Positions 1-6,610 of a stretch of DNA of 11,117 bases are shown here, piece by piece. Made by a program: the position numbers and the translations under genes. The notes below the pieces were generated by a model. It saw only the letters and a list, made by a program, of their open reading frames with translations. It was not told the origin of the DNA and ran no database searches. Location: positions 1-11,117 of the forward strand of contig JAKADD010000047.1 of assembly GCA_021820825.1 (NCBI GenBank), given 5' to 3'. Within the stretch, counting starts at the first letter, position 1. Each line of letters opens with the position of its first letter. The DNA comes from Bacillota bacterium. GTDB lineage: Bacteria > Bacillota > Bacilli > Alicyclobacillales > SLC66.

Positions 1-2
1 CA

Positions 3-221
3 GCGGGGCCAACAGGTGCAACGGGAGCAATAGGACCGGCTGGACCAGCGGGGCCAACAGGTGCAACGGGAGCAATAGGACCGGCTGGACCAGCGGGGCC
101 AACAGGTGCAACGGGAGCAATAGGACCGGCTGGACCAGCGGGGCCAACAGGTGCAACGGGAGCAATAGGACCAGCAGGGCCAACAGGTGCAACGGGAGCA
201 ATAGGACCGGCAGGGCCGGCA
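3..221 (+). repeat. 45-nt in-frame tandem repeat coding collagen triplets
   Basis: The 45-nt unit starting GCGGGGCCAACAGGTGCAAC encodes [15 protein letters not shown]. It occurs three times with no base difference (3-47, 48-92, 93-137). A fourth copy starts at 138 and runs at a shorter 36-nt period into a fifth related copy at 174, with synonymous changes (CCG to CCA, GCT to GCA). Identity at synonymous positions in the first copies points to recent unit duplication. All periods are multiples of nine, so copy changes preserve the Gly-X-Y register. The left boundary is cut by the window. Confidence 0.95.
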
Positions 222-785
222 GGAGCAACAGGAGCAACAGGAGCAACAGGAGCAACAGGAGCAACAGGAGCAACAGGAGCAACAGGAGCAACAGGAGCAA
301 CAGGAGCAACAGGTGCAACAGGAGCAACAGGAGCTACGGGACCGGCAGGGCCGGCGGGAGGAGTATTAAGCTTTGCAGATTTCTTTGCGTTGATGCCTCC
401 TGATAATGCAGCAACAGTTGCTCCCGGTACAGACGTAAGTTTTCCGCAAGATGGGCCTACTAGCGGAACTGCTATTGCCCGTACTGGTCCCAGTACATTT
501 AACTTGGCTACAATTGGCACTTATCAGGTCCTGTTTCAGGTGAGCGTGTCCGAACCGGGCCAACTGATTTTAACTCTCAATGGCGCTGACCTAGCCTATA
601 CGGTTGTCGGACGAGCAACAGGTACTTCTCAGATAGTAGGAATGGCTCTTGTGCAAACGACAACCATCAATTCAATACTCACTGTACGAAATCCTGCTGG
701 AAATTCCACAGCGCTAACCATCACTCCTCTCGCCGGAGGAACGAGGCCTGTTTCAGCACACCTTGTTATCACGCAAATCGCATAG
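3..785 (+). CDS. Collagen-like protein with BclA-type C-terminal domain (5'-partial)
   Basis: The reading frame is open from the left edge (first full codon at 3) to TAG at 783-785, giving 260 visible residues; the N-terminus lies outside the window. Residues 1-120 are an uninterrupted Gly-X-Y tract, first [12 protein letters not shown] units and then a run of pure GAT triplets. This is the collagen-helix signature with Thr in the Y position, the usual O-glycan acceptor of BclA-type proteins. Residues 121-260 form a globular domain that begins [15 protein letters not shown] and ends AHLVITQIA. It is rich in alternating beta strands, as in the trimeric jelly-roll (C1q/TNF-like) C-terminal domain that follows collagen stalks in Bacillus exosporium proteins. 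The inferred role is a trimeric surface filament of the spore or exosporium. An anchoring leader peptide would be in the missing N-terminus, so the spore location is inference. An internal TTG or ATG near 390 is not the real start, because the frame continues upstream. Confidence 0.9.
   Translation, partial: AGPTGATGAIGPAGPAGPTGATGAIGPAGPAGPTGATGAIGPAGPAGPTGATGAIGPAGPTGATGAIGPAGPAGATGATGATGATGATGATGATGATGATGATGATGATGATGPAGPAGGVLSFADFFALMPPDNAATVAPGTDVSFPQDGPTSGTAIARTGPSTFNLATIGTYQVLFQVSVSEPGQLILTLNGADLAYTVVGRATGTSQIVGMALVQTTTINSILTVRNPAGNSTALTITPLAGGTRPVSAHLVITQIA
222..338 (+). repeat. 9-nt tandem repeat (GGAGCAACA)n coding Gly-Ala-Thr
   Basis: Thirteen consecutive 9-nt units encode Gly-Ala-Thr. 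The ten units from 222 to 311 are identical, unit 11 (312-320) has GGT for GGA, unit 12 is exact, and unit 13 (330-338) is GGAGCTACG. Unit loss or gain by slippage would change stalk length and Thr number without a frameshift. The tract then returns to GPA-type triplets before the globular domain. Confidence 0.95.
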
Positions 786-796
786 AGGGAAATAGA

Positions 797-925
797 ATGA
801 CACACTTGAGTCAATATCCATGCAGCGACTTCCACAGTCCGTTTTGTCAGTGCGTCCATGAGAAACGATTGCGAAAGGCGCGGCTATTTCTGATTGGCTG
901 CGCTTCGGGTACGAAAAAAGCTTGA
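797..925 (+). CDS. Possible small Cys-containing protein (42 aa), hypothetical
   Basis: This short ATG-to-TGA frame begins 11 nt after the stop of the collagen-like gene. GAGGGA at 785-790 lies six bases upstream of the ATG, an acceptable ribosome-binding site that overlaps the upstream stop codon. The 42-residue product starts MTHLSQYPCSDF and has four Cys (residues 9, 17, 19, 35) including a CQC motif, a basic stretch EKRLRKAR (22-29), and a short hydrophobic patch LFLIGC (30-35). I do not recognise a family. Position and ribosome-binding site suggest translation from the collagen-gene transcript, perhaps as a small spore-surface component. It could equally be a chance frame: it is short, no homologue can be cited, and it overlaps the predicted terminator of the opposing operon. 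Confidence 0.28.
   Translation: MTHLSQYPCSDFHSPFCQCVHEKRLRKARLFLIGCASGTKKA
875..905. other. Imperfect inverted repeat between convergent genes
   Basis: AAGGCGCGGC (875-884) can pair with GCTGCGCTT (897-905) with one bulged G and one G-T pair around a 12-nt loop. No T-run follows on either strand, so it is not a standard terminator. It may be a transcript-end stabilising hairpin or chance. Confidence 0.2.
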
Positions 926-948
926 GGGGCCGGCAGCCTCCCGCCCTC
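914..948 (-). terminator. Possible intrinsic terminator of the five-gene operon
   Basis: About 15 nt past the SDR stop on the minus strand is GAGGG (948-944), a GC-rich stretch containing GCCGGC, then CCCCTC (929-924), AAGC and a run of six T (919-914). A GAGGG/CCCTC stem, or the closer GAGG (940-937) with CCTC (927-924), can form. The stem is short and is separated from the T-run by AAGC, so this is a weak call. Location at the end of a convergent operon supports it. Confidence 0.35.
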
Positions 949-963
949 CCCCTGTCGCGCCGC

Positions 964-1755
964 TTACTGCGCCAAGTACCCCCCATCAATCACAACGGCC
1001 TGACCAGTAATGCTTCTTGCCTGTTCAGAAGCCAAGAAAACTGCATAATCCCCAATTTCCTCAGGCAACAACAGCCGTCGTTGCGGAACCAGAGGATAGA
1101 TGACTTCCTCAAGTACTCTTTCCGACGGAATGCCTCGATTCTTGGCGATATCCACCAATTGATTGCGCACAAGCGGAGTGTCCACGTAACCCGGACACAA
1201 TGCATTGACCGTGATCCCACAGGTCGCGCCCTCCAGCGCGGCCACCTTCGTCAGTCCGATGACACCATGCTTCGCAGAGTTGTACGCTGCTTTACCGGTA
1301 AACCCAACCAAGCCATTGATTGAAGCAATATTTATGATTCGTCCAAATACCTGTCGCTTCATGATCGGGAAAACATGCTTCGTGGCAATGAATGGACCGA
1401 CCAACATGAGATCAATAATATGCCGAAATTTCTCCGTAGGAAATTCCTCGATATTGGAAACAAACTGTGTGCCTGCATTGTTGATCAATATGTCTAAGGA
1501 GTTAAATTCCTTTTCTGCATAATGTAGAAGCCGTGTAATATCCTGTTCCATACTCGCATCGGCTGCAAAGGACCTTACCTCAAGTCCGCTGGCCCGCAAC
1601 TGGTCTGCGGCCTCTTGTCCAGCTTCTGGCCTTAAATCGGACAACACCACTTTCGCGCCTGCCGAGGCAAGCGCCTTTGCGATAGCGAACCCAATACCGC
1701 TGGCGGCGCCGGTCACGACTGCGGTCATTCCACCCAATACTGGCGTTGTTGCCAT
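964..1755 (-). CDS. 3-hydroxybutyrate dehydrogenase-type short-chain dehydrogenase (SDR)
   Basis: This 263-residue classical SDR has the normal length for the family. The NAD-binding motif TGAASGIG is at 15-22, with Asp40 after the second strand favouring NAD over NADP. NNAG is at 92-95, catalytic Ser145 in the IASINGLVG strand, Tyr158 and Lys162 in YNSAK, and the PGYVDTPLV loop follows. It ends GGYLAQ with a C-terminal Gln. The combination EEFPTEKF, PIMKRQ, ASINGLVGFTGKAAYNSAK and LCPGYVDTPLVRNQL is what I associate with bacterial 3-hydroxybutyrate dehydrogenases, which interconvert (R)-3-hydroxybutyrate and acetoacetate. The Asn of the usual SDR Asn-Ser-Tyr-Lys tetrad appears to be Met117; I believe this is common in this subgroup, but have not checked. 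The start is set by GGAGGGA about eight bases upstream. It is the last gene of the operon, 18 nt after the preceding dehydrogenase. A different small 3-hydroxy acid or secondary alcohol substrate is possible. Confidence 0.88.
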   Translation of the reverse strand: MATTPVLGGMTAVVTGAASGIGFAIAKALASAGAKVVLSDLRPEAGQEAADQLRASGLEVRSFAADASMEQDITRLLHYAEKEFNSLDILINNAGTQFVSNIEEFPTEKFRHIIDLMLVGPFIATKHVFPIMKRQVFGRIINIASINGLVGFTGKAAYNSAKHGVIGLTKVAALEGATCGITVNALCPGYVDTPLVRNQLVDIAKNRGIPSERVLEEVIYPLVPQRRLLLPEEIGDYAVFLASEQARSITGQAVVIDGGYLAQ

Positions 1756-1773
1756 GACTATTTCCCTCCATTT

Positions 1774-2901
1774 CTAAGGAAATACAACAACCAACCTGGA
1801 GGCGTTTCCGCGATCAAGGCGATCGAATCCTTCATTAATTTGCTCCAGTGACAGAGTATCTGTTAACAGGCGATCAATCGGCAGCTTCCCTTGCTTATAC
1901 AACTCAATAAACCGAGGAATGTCTCGCGCCGGCACACAACTGCCCAAATAAGATCCTTTGATTGTCCGTTCTTCTGCGGTCAGTATGGCTGGAGGAAATG
2001 AGAACTTATGGTCGGGATGAGGCAGGCCAGTTGTAACCGTTGTGCCGCCGCGTCTCGTTATGGCATAAGCAACCTCCATAGCAGGTACGGCTCCCGCCGT
2101 CTCAAACGCATACTCGACCCCGCCGCCTGTTAAAGCCCTGACCAGGGAAACAACTTCAGGATCGCGCGAGTCAAAAACATGAGTCGCTCCTATCCGATTT
2201 GCAAATTGCAGTTTTTCAGGGTTGAGATCTACTGCGATGATTCTTGAGGCTCCAGCAGCAACGGCCCCGAGCAACGCGCTCAGCCCTACACCACCCAACC
2301 CCACGACCGCCACGGTGCTGCCAAATGGAATGCGGGCCGTATTTACCACTGCGCCAACCCCCGTCATCACTGCGCAGCCAAACATGGCAACCATTTCAAA
2401 TGGAACCTGCGGATCCACTTTAACCAGCGAACGGCGGGAAACTACCGCATAATCAGCAAACCCAGACACCCCCAAATGGTGCTGAATCTCGTGATTTTCG
2501 TGGTGTAGCCGTCTTTCTCCGCTCAATAGCGTACCCTGAGCATTGGCAAAAGCACCTGGTTCACAGAGTGCCGGTCGCCCTTCCTGGCAGGGCAGGCACT
2601 GACCGCAACTTGGAACAAATGTACAGACGACATGATCTCCTGGCTTTAAATCTGTGACTCCATCCCCTGTCTCAACAACCAGGCCTGCCGCTTCATGCCC
2701 CAGCGCCATGGGTACAGGTCGCGGACGGCTTCCGTTAATAACGGACAGATCTGAATGACATAACCCTGTCGCTTTGATCTCCACCAGTACTTCAGCATAT
2801 CCTGGGGCGTCAAGCTCCAATGTCTCAATCCGTAAAGGAACACTTTGAGCGTAAGGTTTTTCAAATCCCAATTCGTACAATACAGCAGCGCGGGTTTTCA
2901 T
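1774..2901 (-). CDS. Zinc-dependent alcohol dehydrogenase (MDR family)
   Basis: This 375-residue medium-chain dehydrogenase has both zinc sites. Catalytic ligands are Cys48 (GLCHSD), His69 with Glu70 (GHEAAG) and Cys176 (FGCAVMTG). Structural zinc is bound by Cys99, Cys102, Cys105 and Cys113. The Rossmann motif GLGGVG is at 201-206 and Asp225 ends the second strand, predicting NAD. The length and the segment at 115-150, with clustered His (133, 134, 137, 141, 142), resemble the longer class III or formaldehyde-dehydrogenase-like branch rather than the ~340-residue yeast type. The reaction is likely oxidation of a primary or hydroxy-alcohol to the aldehyde; the substrate is not readable. The ATG overlaps the stop of the preceding gene by one base (TAATG), and AGAGGA lies eight bases upstream, so the two are translationally coupled. 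It is a distant paralogue of the first gene of the same operon. Confidence 0.9.
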   Translation of the reverse strand: MKTRAAVLYELGFEKPYAQSVPLRIETLELDAPGYAEVLVEIKATGLCHSDLSVINGSRPRPVPMALGHEAAGLVVETGDGVTDLKPGDHVVCTFVPSCGQCLPCQEGRPALCEPGAFANAQGTLLSGERRLHHENHEIQHHLGVSGFADYAVVSRRSLVKVDPQVPFEMVAMFGCAVMTGVGAVVNTARIPFGSTVAVVGLGGVGLSALLGAVAAGASRIIAVDLNPEKLQFANRIGATHVFDSRDPEVVSLVRALTGGGVEYAFETAGAVPAMEVAYAITRRGGTTVTTGLPHPDHKFSFPPAILTAEERTIKGSYLGSCVPARDIPRFIELYKQGKLPIDRLLTDTLSLEQINEGFDRLDRGNASRLVVVFP

Positions 2902-3836
2902 TATAAAATCCTCTTTTCATCTGGTTTTGTTCCTTCTGGACAGCGACTGTGCGGAGCGGCCTGTACCGGATTGGCCAGCGCTTGCCGATCACTTGCCTGA
3001 TCGCTTGTTTGTGCCAGGTGGCGCAGGAGAATGTCCCGTTGCTCCGTTGCCAGCTTCACTTTCTCCTCGCTCCACTCGTAGAAGCCTTTCCCGGTCTTGG
3101 CGCCCAAGTCGCCGCGCTCGACAAGACTGGCCAAGAATCGTTGCGGCGAAGACAAAGCCGCATCCTCGTTTCTTTCGATGGACTTTGAGAGCGACAGGAA
3201 CACGTCGAGTCCACCCAAATCAGCCACGGTAAACGGGCCCAGGGAAGCCAGGCGGGCGCCCAATCCCCGTTTCACAATCTCATCCACTTCATGGAACGTC
3301 GCGATTCCCGAGTCAACCAACGAGATGGACTCTTTCAGCAGCGCCCATTGCAATCGATTCCCTACGAACCCGGCAATTTCGTTTTCTAAAACGACCACTA
3401 TTTTATGGATCGTTTCGAGAAACTCACGCATCGAACGCACAGTCTCGGGAGCCATTGCGGGATGGGGAACGAGTTCTACCAGCGGAACCAGGTCAGGAGG
3501 ATTCCACACGTGTGCGACGACCAATCGTTCAGGGCGGCGCAACATCCTGCCGAGCGCGGATGGTAAAAGAGCGGACGTCGTGCTGGCCAGGATGGCGGAG
3601 GCAGGGCAGACGTCCTCGATGGCAGCGAGCACTTGCTGCTTGATGGGAAGCGACTCCGGCACGCATTCAAAGACGATATCCGCATGCTTAACAGTCTCGT
3701 TGAGCGATTCAGAACGCCCTTTGAGATGCTGGCCCGCCGTATTCTTCGCATCGAATGAACGTACCTCAAGAGCGTTTTTTTCTATCCACTCCGCAAGGTT
3801 GCATCCGATCGTTCCGAGTCCAATGACAGCAATCAT
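2901..3836 (-). CDS. 3-hydroxyacyl-CoA dehydrogenase-family protein (CRYL1/L-gulonate dehydrogenase-like active site)
   Basis: This 311-residue protein has the two-domain 3HCDH fold. The N-terminal NAD domain carries GLGTIG at 6-11 and Asp29 after strand two. The catalytic pair is His109 and Glu121 in AHVWNPPDLVPLVELV. Asn160 lies in GFVGNRLQWALL, the start of the helical C-terminal domain (to about 275). The last 35 residues are a polar tail with no recognisable domain. True acyl-CoA dehydrogenases usually have a GxHFFNP motif. The NPP-x-LxPLVELVPHP form seen here is that of CRYL1 (L-gulonate 3-dehydrogenase) and carnitine-dehydrogenase-like members, which oxidise free beta-hydroxy acids. 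I therefore infer a beta-hydroxycarboxylate substrate as at least as likely as a CoA thioester. AGGGGAG lies eight bases upstream of the ATG. It is the third operon gene, 39 nt after the transporter and overlapping the next gene by one base. Confidence 0.86.
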   Translation of the reverse strand: MIAVIGLGTIGCNLAEWIEKNALEVRSFDAKNTAGQHLKGRSESLNETVKHADIVFECVPESLPIKQQVLAAIEDVCPASAILASTTSALLPSALGRMLRRPERLVVAHVWNPPDLVPLVELVPHPAMAPETVRSMREFLETIHKIVVVLENEIAGFVGNRLQWALLKESISLVDSGIATFHEVDEIVKRGLGARLASLGPFTVADLGGLDVFLSLSKSIERNEDAALSSPQRFLASLVERGDLGAKTGKGFYEWSEEKVKLATEQRDILLRHLAQTSDQASDRQALANPVQAAPHSRCPEGTKPDEKRIL

Positions 3837-3875
3837 GTGCGCAACTCCCCTGATCTCACACCCATTTCACCCACC

Positions 3876-5270
3876 TCAGGATTGTATGGCGGCGACCTCT
3901 TCGTACGTCGCGTCGGTGACGGTCTCCAGAGACTTCCTCGTCGCTCTGACGGTGAATCCCATAAAGAGAAGGGATGCGAGTGTGACGAGCCCCATCATTG
4001 AAAATGCACCTGAGAATCCATACACACCGTAGATGGCGAGCGCGAGTGGAGCGGAAATGGCGCCTCCAATATGACCGATTCCGTCACACATGGCCAACCC
4101 GGAACTGCGGGCCCGTGTTGGAAAATGCTCTGCAGTGATGATATAACCGAGAATCGACAGCATGGCAATGGTAGTCGTGAACAGAAATCCGCCGATGACG
4201 ATCATGACGGGAGAAGGCACAAACGCCACCACAATCATGGAGACCCCGCCAATCACCCCCATGACGATAAGCGAAATCTTGCGCTCAAATCGATCTCCAA
4301 ACCACAGGACGTACAGGGCGCCCACGATGAACCCGAGGCCGGAAATGGCTGAAAAGTCAATGCTGCTGGCCAAGTTGAATCCTTTGTCCACCAGGAATGT
4401 GGGCGCCAGGCCGAGATAGGTGTAGTCTCCTGTGTACCAGAGAATCCAGTATAGGAGCAGAATCACCATCCGCTGCAAGTAGGGCGGCTTGAAGAGAGAC
4501 AGCACAGGGAACCCGTGAGCCTTTTCTTCAAAAGGCATATCGATGACGGGCGGCAGTTTCTTGTCGCCAAGCTTCGCAATGGCCTGGTTTTCAATTTTTT
4601 CTACAAGGGAGACAGCCTTGTCATAGTGTCCATTCATCAACAGCCAACGCGGCGACTCAATGAGTTCTCCGGACATGAACAGCATCAAAATCCCGCCGAT
4701 GCCTCCGATGAAAAGCAACACCCGCCAACCCCAGACATACTCGGGAACCAACCAGAGAGCCGCGAACGGAACGGCTGCGAGTCCTGCGAACGCAAACACG
4801 TTGGCAAGTCCCGTGAACCGTCCTCTCAGAGCGGCAGGGGAAATTTCCCCCATGTACGTAGAGACCTGCGTAATCATGGTGCCAATGCCCATGCCGACGA
4901 CGAAACGAAAGGAAATCAGCCAAATCACATTTGGGCTGAAGGCGGTTGCAAAGGACCCGATGGTGTAGAGCCCGATCCCAATGAGCAGAGCCTTTTTCCG
5001 GCCGAAATAGTCACTCAAAATACCGACGATGATAGCTCCTGCGATATACCCGTATAGACTCAAGCTGATGGACTGAGCCACCAGGTTCGTGGATGAATGA
5101 AACTGTGTGGTGATGACAGGAATTCCGTACGCCACATTGGTGATATCGAAGAAGGCAAAGAAATAGCCAAGCCCAAGCATAATCAATAATTTCGATCCGT
5201 GCGGCCAAATCGGAATTCGTTCCAGTCTTGCAAGCGGATTCATTGCGGCAACCCCTTTTCCATTGGACAT
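3876..5270 (-). CDS. MFS transporter (metabolite:H+ symporter-like)
   Basis: This 464-residue permease has about twelve membrane segments in two halves. The MFS motif A is GILSDYFGRKK at 83-93, between segments 2 and 3. ESPRWLL at 205-211 starts the central cytoplasmic loop (about 212-262), and EHFPTRARSSG is at 381-391; both are shared with sugar-porter and related organic-acid symporters. Acidic Asp42 in segment 1 (FAFFDITN) resembles the proton-coupled carboxylate/nicotinate (NiaP/AAHS-like) groups. It probably imports the substrate of the operon, but specificity cannot be read. I chose the ATG at 5270 because a run of six G sits seven bases upstream. The in-frame ATG at 5294 adds eight residues and has no ribosome-binding site. 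A third ATG nine codons inside 5270 has GGGG eight bases before it and is a weaker alternative. It is the second gene of the operon, 95 nt after the first. Confidence 0.9.
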   Translation of the reverse strand: MSNGKGVAAMNPLARLERIPIWPHGSKLLIMLGLGYFFAFFDITNVAYGIPVITTQFHSSTNLVAQSISLSLYGYIAGAIIVGILSDYFGRKKALLIGIGLYTIGSFATAFSPNVIWLISFRFVVGMGIGTMITQVSTYMGEISPAALRGRFTGLANVFAFAGLAAVPFAALWLVPEYVWGWRVLLFIGGIGGILMLFMSGELIESPRWLLMNGHYDKAVSLVEKIENQAIAKLGDKKLPPVIDMPFEEKAHGFPVLSLFKPPYLQRMVILLLYWILWYTGDYTYLGLAPTFLVDKGFNLASSIDFSAISGLGFIVGALYVLWFGDRFERKISLIVMGVIGGVSMIVVAFVPSPVMIVIGGFLFTTTIAMLSILGYIITAEHFPTRARSSGLAMCDGIGHIGGAISAPLALAIYGVYGFSGAFSMMGLVTLASLLFMGFTVRATRKSLETVTDATYEEVAAIQS

Positions 5271-5274
5271 GTTT

Positions 5275-5284
5275 AATCCCCCCA
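5275..5284 (-). promoter_or_regulatory. Ribosome-binding site fixing the MFS start
   Basis: On the minus strand, TGGGGGGATT lies just upstream of the ATG at 5270 (seven bases from the last G to the A of ATG). The longer alternative start at 5294 has no purine-rich site, so this element decides in favour of 5270. Confidence 0.6.
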
Positions 5285-5298
5285 GTGTGTGCATTCAG

Positions 5299-5319
5299 TT
5301 TGGAGTCGGCACTCTCAAA
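5299..5319. other. Small hairpin in the gap between first and second operon genes
   Basis: TTTGGAGT (5299-5306) and ACTC-T-CAAA (5311-5319) pair over eight bases with one bulged T and a CGGC loop. It lies in the 95-nt gap, by far the longest inside the operon. No T-run follows on the minus strand, so it is unlikely to terminate; a role in mRNA processing or stability is possible. I see no convincing second promoter in this gap. Confidence 0.3.
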
Positions 5320-5365
5320 GTCACTTCGTTCTCATGCCTGAACACAATCACCCCCTTACGCAACA

Positions 5366-6475
5366 TCAGGCCATTTGAACAATGGCTCGCCCGGCAATTT
5401 TGCGCTGTTTCAGGTCTTGATAGGCCTGGTCCGCATCCTCAAGCGAGTAGGTCGCCGTGATGGACTGCCGGTAGTCAATGAATCCCAGTGCGGCCAACCG
5501 GATGATTTCTGGCATGTCTGCGCGGACGCGCGCTCCGTACGATCCGGCAATGCGCAACCCGCGACGCACCAGCCTCTGAATGTCCACCTGCGCGGTTGTT
5601 CCGACAGGCGCGATGCCGACGGCAATCATCCGGCCCCCGTCTTTGAGAATATCGACGGCGAGCGAGAACGTCTGCGCAGTTCCCAGGGCTTCGATGGCGA
5701 CGTCCACTCCCTGTCCGTCGGTAAGCGTTTTCACTTTTTCCACGGGATTTTCGCGCACGTTCACCACGTCGGTGGCCCCCATTTGTTTCGCCAATTCGAG
5801 CTTGTCGTCCGCGAGATCGAGAGCAATGATCTGGGATGCTCCGAACGCCTTCGCCCACTGCACGATGTTGAGTCCGACGCCCCCGGTGGCCACGACCGCC
5901 ACGCGCTCTCCTGCACGGAGATCGGCTGCGTGCCGAACGGCGCCATAGGCGGTAAAAACGGCACAGCCTAAAATGGCGGATTCGTTTTGCGCAGTAGATT
6001 CAGGAACAGGAAACACATCCGTTTCTGGAACGACGGCGTACTCTGCCAATCCGCCCATCGAGTACATCCAGATCGGATCGCCGTTCTCCCGATAAAGACG
6101 CGTTTCTCCGTCATACAGTTGCCCCTTCAGTCGGTTGAAACTGAAGAATTTTTCACACATATCGTCCCGGCCGACAGAGCAATACTGGCACGTTCCACAG
6201 GGAATGATGAACGAAGAAACCACTGGCTGGCCTATTTTTACTTTCTTGCTGCCGAGTCCCAACTCGACGACGTGCCCTGAAATTTCATGCCCAAGCACCG
6301 CAGGAGTCGGGAAGTTGACTTCGCCGAGCATCACGTGTAAGTCCGTATGGCACACACCGCATGCGGCGACTTTGACAAGCACCTCTCCCGCACGCGGTTT
6401 GGGGATGGGAATCTGTTCGATACGTAAAGGTTGGTCTGCTCCGACAAAGACGGCGGCTTTCATCACGGCAGTCAT
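5366..6475 (-). CDS. Zinc-dependent alcohol dehydrogenase (MDR family), first gene of sigma-54 operon
   Basis: This 369-residue zinc MDR enzyme has catalytic ligands Cys42 (GVCHTD), His63-Glu64 (GHEISG) and Cys171 (LGCAVFTAYGAV). Structural zinc is bound by Cys93, Cys96, Cys99 and Cys107. The cofactor loop reads ATGGVG (197-202): the first Gly of GxGGxG is Ala, an acceptable but less common variant. Asp221 predicts NAD. A segment at about 108-142 between the structural zinc and the catalytic core matches in length the extended insert in the operon's second zinc dehydrogenase, but the sequences differ clearly. The likely reaction is alcohol/aldehyde interconversion on the operon's unknown substrate. 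AGGAGGGG lies about five bases upstream of the ATG at 6475, better placed than for the Met four codons later. The gene sits about 48 nt downstream of a consensus sigma-54 promoter and is the promoter-proximal gene of five. Confidence 0.9.
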   Translation of the reverse strand: MTAVMKAAVFVGADQPLRIEQIPIPKPRAGEVLVKVAACGVCHTDLHVMLGEVNFPTPAVLGHEISGHVVELGLGSKKVKIGQPVVSSFIIPCGTCQYCSVGRDDMCEKFFSFNRLKGQLYDGETRLYRENGDPIWMYSMGGLAEYAVVPETDVFPVPESTAQNESAILGCAVFTAYGAVRHAADLRAGERVAVVATGGVGLNIVQWAKAFGASQIIALDLADDKLELAKQMGATDVVNVRENPVEKVKTLTDGQGVDVAIEALGTAQTFSLAVDILKDGGRMIAVGIAPVGTTAQVDIQRLVRRGLRIAGSYGARVRADMPEIIRLAALGFIDYRQSITATYSLEDADQAYQDLKQRKIAGRAIVQMA

Positions 6476-6522
6476 GCAGCCCCTCCTCTAAACCTGCTTA
6501 TATCCGGTTGGTCAAAGTAAAA

Positions 6523-6537
6523 GCAAGTTCCGTGCCA
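6523..6537 (-). promoter_or_regulatory. Sigma-54 (-24/-12) promoter of the operon
   Basis: The minus strand reads TGGCACGGAACTTGC (6537 to 6523), followed by TTTTACT. This is an exact match to the sigma-54 consensus TGGCAC-N5-TTGC with correct spacing between GG (-24) and GC (-12). The predicted transcription start is about 6511-6512, leaving a leader of roughly 36 nt before the ATG at 6475. The match, the upstream palindromes and the adjacent sigma-54 activator gene support each other. Confidence 0.88.
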
Positions 6538-6579
6538 ATCAGAAAAACCTGTAATTCCAGAATTTTTGATGTTTAAATG

Positions 6580-6606
6580 TGTCCTGTATGTAGAAAAACC
6601 AGGACA
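6580..6606. promoter_or_regulatory. Inverted repeat TGTCCTG-N13-CAGGACA
   Basis: Perfect seven-base arms at 6580-6586 and 6600-6606 flank 13 bases, between the enhancer palindromes and the sigma-54 promoter. In RNA it could form a hairpin after the regulator gene, but there is no T-run on the minus strand. Alternatives are a binding site for a second regulator or part of the activator footprint, since GGACA and TGTCC recur nearby. The 40 bases between it and the promoter are AT-rich, which may aid DNA bending. Confidence 0.4.
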
Positions 6607-6610
6607 TACT

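Noticed and set aside
3..338. Repeat tract as a CRISPR array
   Set aside because: Units are contiguous without spacers and translate in frame as Gly-X-Y collagen triplets.
3097..4032. Long plus-strand frame (311 codons) opposite the 3HCDH-family and MFS genes
   Set aside because: It is antisense to two well-supported genes, and its product has no coherent motif and skewed composition typical of a shadow frame.
5271..5365. Internal promoter or terminator between the first dehydrogenase and the MFS gene
   Set aside because: Only a short hairpin without a T-run is visible, and no -35/-10 or -24/-12 pair was found, so read-through in one operon is simpler.
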